A stretch of DNA of 64,000 nt from JBBRZM01 sp963813635. Lineage in GTDB: Bacteria; Actinomycetota; Acidimicrobiia; IMCC26256; JBBRZM01. The stretch is taken from positions 868,001 through 932,000 of the forward strand of contig CAWEZO010000002.1 of NCBI GenBank assembly GCA_963813635.1. Direction: 5' to 3'. Shown here in pieces: positions 59,124-64,000 of this stretch. Position 1 is the stretch's first letter; every line of letters starts with the position of its first letter. The translations under genes were made by a program, and so were the position numbers. The notes under the pieces are model-generated. The model saw only the letters and a program-made list of their open reading frames with translations, searched no databases and was not told where the DNA came from.

Positions 59124-60266
59124 TCAGGTGATCTTGAGCTCGGACCTGAAGACCTTGGTCGGTGCGAGCTCGACATCGACCCGTTCCGCGATGTTGCGGA
59201 ACGCCACGGACGCGTCGTCGTCGGGCGCGGCGACGATGATCGGCCGGCCGGCGTCGCCGCCTTCGCGCAGCTCCGGCACCAGTGGCACCTGGCCGAGCAG
59301 CGGCACGCCAATGCTCGCCGCGAGCTCCTGGCCGCCGCCTCGACCGAAGATCTCGTAGGTCTTGCCGTCGTCACCGCGGAACAACGACATGTTCTCGATG
59401 ACGCCGATCACGTCGAGCTCGACTTGCTTCGCCATCGCGGCGGCGCGCTGGGCGACGCGTTGCGCGGCGGGCTGCGGCGTCGTCACGACGATCACCTCGG
59501 CGCGCGGGAGAAATTGCCCGATCGAGATCGAGATGTCACCGGTGCCGGGCGGCATGTCGACGAGCAGGTAGTCGGGCTCGTCCCACCACACGTCGGTGAG
59601 GAACTGCTCGAGCGCCTTGTGCAACATCGGGCCGCGCCATACGACGGCCTGGTCTTCGCGCGCGAAGAACCCCATCGAGATGAGACGCACGCCGTTGGCC
59701 TCGGGCGGCACGATCACGTCGTCGATGAGATCGGGTGGACGCTCGACGCCGAGCATGCGTGGCATCGAGAATCCCCACACATCGGCGTCAACGGCGGCGA
59801 CACGGTGACCGCGTTGCGCCAGCGCGATCGACAGGTTGGTCGTGATCGACGACTTCCCGACGCCGCCCTTGCCCGAGCTGATCGCGATCACCCGCGTGCG
59901 CGCGTCGGTGAACGGGTTGACGCGCTCGCGTGGCGCCTGCTGCGCGGCCGCGTCGACGACCTGGAGCGGGTTGGGCGCCGGCTCCCCTTTCAGAATGCGC
60001 CCGAGGGCCTGGAGCTCGGCTTCATCCATCCGACGCACGTCGACCTCGGCCCCGGCGATGCCGCCGAGGGCTGTGACCTCGGCAGTGACGCGGGCGGTGA
60101 GCTCGCGGCGGAGCTCGTCGCGGTCAGCGGGCACGGCGAGGGCGACCTTCGCCGTCGAGCCGTCGACCGTAGCGGTCTGCACGAGGCCCAGCTCGCCGAG
60201 CGATCGCCGCAGCAACGGGTCGGTAACACGCTCGGCGGCCGCTCGAACCTCGGTGTCTGTTGGCAT
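59124..60266 (-). CDS. Mrp/NBP35 family Fe-S cluster carrier ATPase
   Basis: The 380-residue protein has an N-terminal MIP18/DUF59 domain ('AAERVTDPLLRRSLGELGLV') and the Mrp P-loop domain: 'VIAISSGKGGVGKSSITTNLS' (Walker A with the deviant Lys), 'VAAVDADVWGFSMPRMLG', 'LLVDMPPGTGDISISIGQFLP' (switch II) and 'GVIENMSLF'. The usual C-x2-C of the C-terminal metal site is replaced: after 'ENMSLF' it reads 'RGDDGKTYEIFG', as in other actinobacterial members. It starts at ATG 60266 with GGAG upstream and is divergent from the SufR-like gene, with a 49-bp shared control region. Confidence 0.92.
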   Translation of the reverse strand: MPTDTEVRAAAERVTDPLLRRSLGELGLVQTATVDGSTAKVALAVPADRDELRRELTARVTAEVTALGGIAGAEVDVRRMDEAELQALGRILKGEPAPNPLQVVDAAAQQAPRERVNPFTDARTRVIAISSGKGGVGKSSITTNLSIALAQRGHRVAAVDADVWGFSMPRMLGVERPPDLIDDVIVPPEANGVRLISMGFFAREDQAVVWRGPMLHKALEQFLTDVWWDEPDYLLVDMPPGTGDISISIGQFLPRAEVIVVTTPQPAAQRVAQRAAAMAKQVELDVIGVIENMSLFRGDDGKTYEIFGRGGGQELAASIGVPLLGQVPLVPELREGGDAGRPIIVAAPDDDASVAFRNIAERVDVELAPTKVFRSELKIT

Positions 60267-60280
60267 CGCTCCGGTCCCTG

Positions 60281-60312
60281 GGTATTTCCACTACGGGCGT
60301 AGGTAGAATACC
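60281..60312. promoter_or_regulatory. Nested palindrome in the Mrp/SufR divergent region; -10 of the SufR-like gene
   Basis: A 32-bp dyad centred at 60296.5 has outer arms GGTATT (60281-60286) and AATACC (60307-60312) and inner arms CTACG (60291-60295) and CGTAG (60298-60302), 11 of 16 positions pairing. It fills most of the 49-bp gap between divergent starts. TAGAAT at 60304-60309 is placed as a -10 element for a leaderless transcript starting at GTG 60316. It is the obvious candidate operator for the SufR-like protein. Confidence 0.55.
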
Positions 60313-60315
60313 GGC

Positions 60316-61089
60316 GTGAGCGCGATCGACCCCCATCCCCCGGCTGCCGACGAGCATTCGCTCGATCCCGACGAGTTCAGCGCCGCCGTGGCTGCGGTCA
60401 CAAACGCGTTCGGCGACCCCACCCGGCGCGACATCTACTTGTTCGTACGCGAGGCGCCCGACGGCGTGACCGCGGCCGAGGTCGCGCAGCACTTCGATCT
60501 GCACGCCAACGTCGCCCGCCACCACCTCGAGAAGCTCACCGCAGGGTGCTACCTCACGGTGGCCGCGGCGCCGCGCACTGGCGACGAACCGGCGCGCACC
60601 GCGGGGCGGCCGTCCAAGCACTACTGCGTCAGCGACGTCGATACCGGTCTCTCACTTCCGCCGCGACGCGACGACATCCTGGGCACGCTGCTCGCGCGTG
60701 CGCTCGACGACCTCGGTACGGAGCGCGCCGCCGAGATGGCCGACGAGGTCGGCTACGCGTACGGCCTCTCGTTGGCGGAAAACATGGGGCCATCGAATCC
60801 TGAGGCCGCGTCCAAGGGTCATCGCTCGGTGCGCGCCGCGCTCGCCGCAGTCGCCGACGCGCTGACGGCGCACGGCTTCGCCTCGCACGCCGAGGCACGC
60901 GACGGCGCGCTCGCCATCGTGTCGGAGTGCTGCCCGTTCGGCGAGGCCGCGCAGCAGTATCCCCACGTGGTGTGCGCGGTCGACCGGGGCATGATCCGCG
61001 GGATGCTGGCGGGCCTCTACGGAGACACCCAGCCTCAGTTCTCGGAGACGCGGCCGGGCGGCGACGATCACTGCGTCGCACGTTTCTGA
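60316..61089 (+). CDS. SufR-like Fe-S-sensing helix-turn-helix regulator
   Basis: The protein has 257 residues from GTG 60316. The N-terminal winged helix is ArsR/SufR-like: 'VTNAFGDPTRRDIYLFVREA…VTAAEVAQHFDLHANVARHHLEKLTAGCYL', with 'RTAGRPSKHY' as the wing. The C-terminal domain carries likely Fe-S ligands: 'IVSECCPFGEAAQQYPHVVCAVDRGMIRGML' and a final 'GGDDHCVARF', matching the C-x12-15-C…C arrangement of SufR proteins, which repress Fe-S biogenesis genes when clusters are plentiful. Its neighbours, the divergent Fe-S carrier Mrp and the downstream cysteine desulfurase, fit that role. Confidence 0.8.
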   Translation: MSAIDPHPPAADEHSLDPDEFSAAVAAVTNAFGDPTRRDIYLFVREAPDGVTAAEVAQHFDLHANVARHHLEKLTAGCYLTVAAAPRTGDEPARTAGRPSKHYCVSDVDTGLSLPPRRDDILGTLLARALDDLGTERAAEMADEVGYAYGLSLAENMGPSNPEAASKGHRSVRAALAAVADALTAHGFASHAEARDGALAIVSECCPFGEAAQQYPHVVCAVDRGMIRGMLAGLYGDTQPQFSETRPGGDDHCVARF

Positions 61090-61113
61090 GCGCCGCGTCT
61101 CGCACGTGCCCCT

Positions 61114-61161
61114 TTCTTGGATGAGTTTTCGACCGCTACGGTCGAAAACTCTGCCGAGAAC
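61114..61161. repeat. 48-bp interspersed palindromic element, copy 2
   Basis: GTTTTCGACCG (61125-61135), a CTA loop and CGGTCGAAAAC (61139-61149) form the same perfect 11-bp stem as at 14173-14197, in the same 48-bp context. This copy lies between the SufR-like stop and the cysteine desulfurase start, again between two plus-strand genes. Confidence 0.75.
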
Positions 61162-61191
61162 CGATGAGCGCTGCCGCGTAGCCTGACACCC

Positions 61192-62325
61192 GTGCACCGG
61201 GCGTATCTCGACCACGCGTCTACGTCACCGCTGCGCCCGGCCGCGCTCGAGGCGATGCTCCCCTATCTCCGCGAGCACCACGGCGACCCGGGCCGGCTCC
61301 ACGCCGAGGGACGTGCCACGCGGGTCGCGATCGAACAGGCGCGGGAACAAGTCGCCGCACTGCTCGATGCGCGTCCACGGGAAGTGGTGTTTGCCTCCGG
61401 CGGCACCGAGGCGATCAACACCGCAATTTGGGGCGCGTGCGCCCGTGCCTCGAACGGGAACGGGCACATCGTGACCACTGCCGTCGAGCACTCGGCGGTG
61501 CTCGACGCGTGCACACGCTCGGGCCTCGACGTGACGGCGGTCGGTGTCGACCGGCTCGGTCGCTTCGACCCGGATGACATTGCCGCGGCGGTGCGTGACG
61601 ACACGGTGCTGGTCACGGTGCAGCTCGCCAACCACGAGGTGGGCACGATCCAACCGGCCGGCGCGGTGGTCGCTGCGGCGCGGGCGCACGACGTGCTCGT
61701 CCACGTCGACGCGTGCGCGGCCGTCGGTCACGTTCCGATCGCGTTCCATGGGCTCGACGCCGACGTGTGCTCCGTCACGGCCCACAAGCTCGGCGGGCCG
61801 AAGGGAATCGGCGCGCTGCTCGTGCGCCGCGGTCTGCGGCTCGACCCGTTCGTGGTCGGCGGCGCGCAGGAACGCGCCCGGCGTGGCGGGCTCGAGAACG
61901 TGCCCGCGATCGTGGGCTTCGGCGCCGCCGCATCCGAGCTGCTCGACGGCGGTCTGGAGCGCGAGCGCGCTGCTGAACAGGCGCTCACCGACCGGCTTGC
62001 GAACACGACGCTCGACACGGTCGAGGGTGTCGAGCGGTTCGGCGATCCCGACAACGCGCTCCCCAACCTGGTGTGCCTGGGCATCGAGGGCGTGGAAGCG
62101 GAGCCGATCCTGTTGGGCCTCGATCAGCGGGGCGTCGCGGTGCATTCGGGGTCGTCGTGCTCGAGCGAGGCGCTCGAACCGTCGCCCGTCCTCGAAGCGA
62201 TGGGAGTCGATGCCGATCGGTCGCTCCGGGCGAGCGTCGGGTGGAGCTCGACGGAAGTCGACGTCGATGCCTTTCTCGAGGCATTTCCCCAGGTCGTGGG
62301 CCGATTGCGGGCCCTCCGGACCTGA
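61192..62325 (+). CDS. Cysteine desulfurase (IscS/NifS-like)
   Basis: This PLP enzyme takes sulfur from cysteine for Fe-S clusters or tRNA thiolation. The 377-residue protein from GTG 61192 shows 'AYLDHASTSPLRPAALEAM' (usual start), 'VVFASGGTEAINTAIWG', 'VTTAVEHSAVLDAC', 'QLANHEVGTIQPAG', 'VHVDACAAVGHVPI', the PLP Lys199 in 'SVTAHKLGGPKGIGALL', 'QERARRGGLENVPAIVGFG', and the persulfide Cys323 in 'VHSGSSCSSEALEPSPVLEAMG' on a long flexible loop, which marks group I (IscS/NifS) rather than SufS. It is downstream of the SufR-like gene on the same strand. Confidence 0.93.
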   Translation: MHRAYLDHASTSPLRPAALEAMLPYLREHHGDPGRLHAEGRATRVAIEQAREQVAALLDARPREVVFASGGTEAINTAIWGACARASNGNGHIVTTAVEHSAVLDACTRSGLDVTAVGVDRLGRFDPDDIAAAVRDDTVLVTVQLANHEVGTIQPAGAVVAAARAHDVLVHVDACAAVGHVPIAFHGLDADVCSVTAHKLGGPKGIGALLVRRGLRLDPFVVGGAQERARRGGLENVPAIVGFGAAASELLDGGLERERAAEQALTDRLANTTLDTVEGVERFGDPDNALPNLVCLGIEGVEAEPILLGLDQRGVAVHSGSSCSSEALEPSPVLEAMGVDADRSLRASVGWSSTEVDVDAFLEAFPQVVGRLRALRT

Positions 62326-62351
62326 GGGTCTCCGAGCCCCGGAATTATTTG

Positions 62352-62388
62352 TCGATGCAATCGTTGTAGTGAGTACTACATGCATCGA
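62352..62388. promoter_or_regulatory. Double palindrome upstream of yceI-like gene
   Basis: TGTAGT-GAGT-ACTACA (62365-62380) is a perfect dyad, enclosed by TCGATGCA (62352-62359) and TGCATCGA (62381-62388). The stretch is less GC-rich than average and lies 18-54 bp before the start codon, so it is a likely operator/promoter for the following gene; the dyad size suits a MarR- or TetR-type dimer. Confidence 0.5.
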
Positions 62389-62405
62389 TCCGAAAGGCTC
62401 CTCAA

Positions 62406-62978
62406 ATGACCGCAATCCAGACCACCAGAGTGCTCGACGGCCAAGAGCTGCCGGCCGCCGGCACGTACACCCTCGATCCCGCACACTCCACTGTCGGCTT
62501 CATCGCCCGCCATCTCGTGTTCACGAAGGTGCGCGGCCGCTTCACCGAGTTCGACGCCACCGTGCACATCGCCGACGTCCCGTCGGCCTCGTCGGTCGAA
62601 GCCACGATCAAGGTCGCCAGCATCGACACGGGCCAGAGCGACCGTGACGCGCACTTGCTGTCACCCGACTTCTTCGACGCCGAGCATTACCCCACGATCA
62701 CGTTTACGAGCACCGGCGTACAGCCGGCCGGCGGCAGTGCGTGGAAGTTGAGCGGTGACCTCACGATCCGCGACGTCACCAAGCCGGTCACGCTCGACCT
62801 CGAGCTGCAGGGTGCGCTGACCGACCCGTTCGGCAACGACAAGGCGCTGTTCGAGGCGTCCACCGAGGTCGACCGTGAGGACTTCGGCCTCACCTACAAC
62901 CAGGTGCTCGAGAGCGGCGGCGTGATGGTGAGCAAGAAGATCCGCATCGAGCTCGAGATCCAGGCGGTCAAGCAGTAA
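62406..62978 (+). CDS. YceI family lipocalin-like protein
   Basis: The 190-residue protein lacks a signal peptide, as do most actinobacterial members, so it is likely cytoplasmic. It shows the family core: 'GTYTLDPAHSTVGFIARHLVFTKVRGRFTEFDATVHIAD', 'SSVEATIKVASIDTGQSDRDAHLLSPDFFDAEHYPTITFTSTGV', 'LSGDLTIRDVTKPVTLDLELQG', and 'FEASTEVDREDFGLTYNQVLESGGVMVSKKIRIELEIQA'. The beta-barrel binds isoprenoid-type lipids. ATG 62406 follows a GAAAGG site. The palindromes just upstream suggest it is tightly regulated. Confidence 0.93.
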   Translation: MTAIQTTRVLDGQELPAAGTYTLDPAHSTVGFIARHLVFTKVRGRFTEFDATVHIADVPSASSVEATIKVASIDTGQSDRDAHLLSPDFFDAEHYPTITFTSTGVQPAGGSAWKLSGDLTIRDVTKPVTLDLELQGALTDPFGNDKALFEASTEVDREDFGLTYNQVLESGGVMVSKKIRIELEIQAVKQ

Positions 62979-63023
62979 TAACCTGCAGTCGGCGGGCGCG
63001 ACTGCTCGACCGAGGAGGACGCC

Positions 63024-63488
63024 ATGATCCCCGTACGACGCCTCAACCACGCGGTGCTGTACGTGCGTGACGCGGATCGGGCGTCGGCCTTCTATCAAGA
63101 GGCGTTCGGGTTCGAGGTCGTGGCCGCGATGCCGGGCCGGGCGGCGTTTCTCAAAGCTGCCGGTTCCGACAACGACCACGACCTCGGCTTGTTCACGATC
63201 GGCGCCGACGCGTCGGGGCCGATCCCGGGCACGGTCGGGCTGTATCACCTTGCCTGGCAGGTCGGATCGATCCGTGACCTCGCGACGGCGCGCACCGAGC
63301 TCCAGGCGCGCAGAGCGTACGTCGGCGAGAGCGATCACGGCACCACGAAGTCGATCTACGGACGCGATCCCGACGGCAACGAGTTCGAGATCATGTGGCT
63401 CGTGCCCGCCGAGGGAGTCGATGCCTCGGAGCGACCGGGAATGGTCGCCCCGCTCGACCTCGATCGCGAGATCGCGCGGTTCGGCTGA
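63024..63488 (+). CDS. VOC family (glyoxalase/dioxygenase-like) protein
   Basis: The protein has 154 residues from ATG 63024 with GAGGAGGAC upstream. Two beta-alpha-beta-beta-beta modules are visible: 'VRRLNHAVLYVRDADRASAFYQEAFGFEVV' with the first metal His, and 'VGLYHLAWQVGSIRDLATARTEL' with the second, ending 'SIYGRDPDGNEFEIMWLVP' with the metal Glu. This H-H-E set indicates a divalent-metal VOC enzyme; the substrate is unknown. It follows the YceI gene by ~45 bp and may be in the same unit. Confidence 0.88.
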   Translation: MIPVRRLNHAVLYVRDADRASAFYQEAFGFEVVAAMPGRAAFLKAAGSDNDHDLGLFTIGADASGPIPGTVGLYHLAWQVGSIRDLATARTELQARRAYVGESDHGTTKSIYGRDPDGNEFEIMWLVPAEGVDASERPGMVAPLDLDREIARFG

Positions 63489-63515
63489 CATTAGGCTCCG
63501 CCCGTCCCCGACCCG

Positions 63516-64000
63516 ATGGAGCCTCAGATGCCTGCCACTCGTTGGACGGAGCTCGCCGATTCCCTGTCGCGCGCGCTCGCCCTTGCCTCCCCGCCACTCG
63601 CGATCTCGTTCTCCGACGCGCCGCCCCCCGGCGTGGCCGCGTTCGACGCGCCGATGCCCGCGCCGATGCCCGACGGCCGCACCGGCCGCGTGCCGGCCGG
63701 CTGCGTGTTTTGGATGGAGGCGGCGAATTCCACGTTCAGCACGGTGGCCGAGGATCACGGCAACTGCAGCGTCGGCTGCATGACGCACGGCTTCAAGACG
63801 ATGAACGAGGTCACCGGGAACTCCGATGTCGCCGCGCTGCTCGACTCGGGCTGGGTAACCATGGACGTCATTCCCCAGATCCCTGTCGTGCGCGAGAAGC
63901 CGGGCGCGGTGACGTACGGACCGTTGGCGGAGACGTCCGTCGATCCCGACGTGGTGTTCCTGCGCCTCAACGCGAAGCAGTTGATGGTGCTCTCCGACGC
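63516..64000 (+). CDS. DUF169 family protein, 5' part only
   Basis: The frame from ATG 63516 (or ATG 63528) stays open to the right edge, giving ~161 residues. It shows the DUF169 pattern 'PPLAISFSDAPPPGV', 'PAGCVFWMEAANSTFSTVAEDHGNCSVGCMTHGF' with conserved Cys and His residues, 'LLDSGWVTMDVIPQIPVV' and 'SVDPDVVFLRLNAKQLMVLSDA'. The family is of unknown function; the Cys-rich segment suggests a metal or cofactor site. The C-terminus lies outside the window. Confidence 0.85.
   Translation, partial: MEPQMPATRWTELADSLSRALALASPPLAISFSDAPPPGVAAFDAPMPAPMPDGRTGRVPAGCVFWMEAANSTFSTVAEDHGNCSVGCMTHGFKTMNEVTGNSDVAALLDSGWVTMDVIPQIPVVREKPGAVTYGPLAETSVDPDVVFLRLNAKQLMVLSD

Noticed and set aside
1..64000. 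Programmed ribosomal frameshifting as the cause of the broken genes
   Set aside because: The shifts occur in unrelated genes without a common slippery heptamer or stimulatory structure, and in families never known to use it, apart from G/C runs that also favour sequencing error.

Overview
The window is very GC-rich chromosomal DNA from an actinobacterium. Lineage-typical markers are a fused E1/E2-type 2-oxoglutarate dehydrogenase (kgd), a WhiB protein next to a PdtaS-type histidine kinase, the proteasome activator Bpa, a Rho factor with a large Arg/Gly-rich insertion, the DUF3107 / paired ArsA-like ATPase cluster, and the order argS-lysA-hom-thrC...rho-rpmE-DUF1385-prfA-prmC. I lean to the class Acidimicrobiia, but that is inference from gene content.

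Layout. 1-10.2 kb is an exopolysaccharide locus: an O-antigen-ligase-like protein running off the left edge, a Wzz-like chain-length protein, a WecG/TagA glycosyltransferase, a polysaccharide deacetylase, three tandem paralogous secreted proteins of unknown function, a methyltransferase and a polyprenyl-phosphate sugar transferase; a good promoter/operator lies at 10.14-10.19 kb. 10.4-14.9 kb holds two overlapping PD-(D/E)XK-type proteins (one with a degenerate active site), a PilZ-like membrane protein, a thiolase and small proteins. 14.9-29 kb is the conserved core: prmC, prfA, DUF1385, rpmE, rho, an ApgM-family protein that may be the missing homoserine kinase, a sugar dehydrogenase, an SDR, thrC, hom, lysA and argS. 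29-34 kb is a GAF-like gene pair, then an accessory island with IS481 and IS21 remnants, a sulfotransferase and a tRNA-Arg(CCG). 34-43 kb has aldehyde dehydrogenase, TrhA, an SDR, Bpa, DAHP synthase and kgd. 43-49 kb has an AbiEi/DUF559-like gene between identical 55-bp hairpin repeats, a TetR-MFS pair with a candidate operator, and an MMPL transporter. 49-53 kb has dapA, TauE, a UDG, a lipid kinase and a GDPD. 53-57 kb is whiB and pdtaS separated by an IS110 element. 56.6-62.3 kb is a P-loop ATPase cluster (two ArsA-like, Mrp) followed by a SufR-like regulator and a cysteine desulfurase. The right end has YceI, a VOC protein and a partial DUF169 protein.

The genes form recognisable pathways: aspartate-family amino acids (dapA, lysA, hom, thrC, possible homoserine kinase), Fe-S cluster biogenesis (Mrp, SufR-like, IscS/NifS-like), translation termination (prfA, prmC), and surface polysaccharide assembly.

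Many conserved genes are broken by what look like single-base indels (kgd twice, lysA three times, prmC, the ApgM gene, aldehyde dehydrogenase, MFS and others). The number of affected housekeeping genes argues for sequencing or assembly errors rather than decay. I annotated these as full-length CDS spanning the shift. All family calls come from reading motifs; no database search was run.
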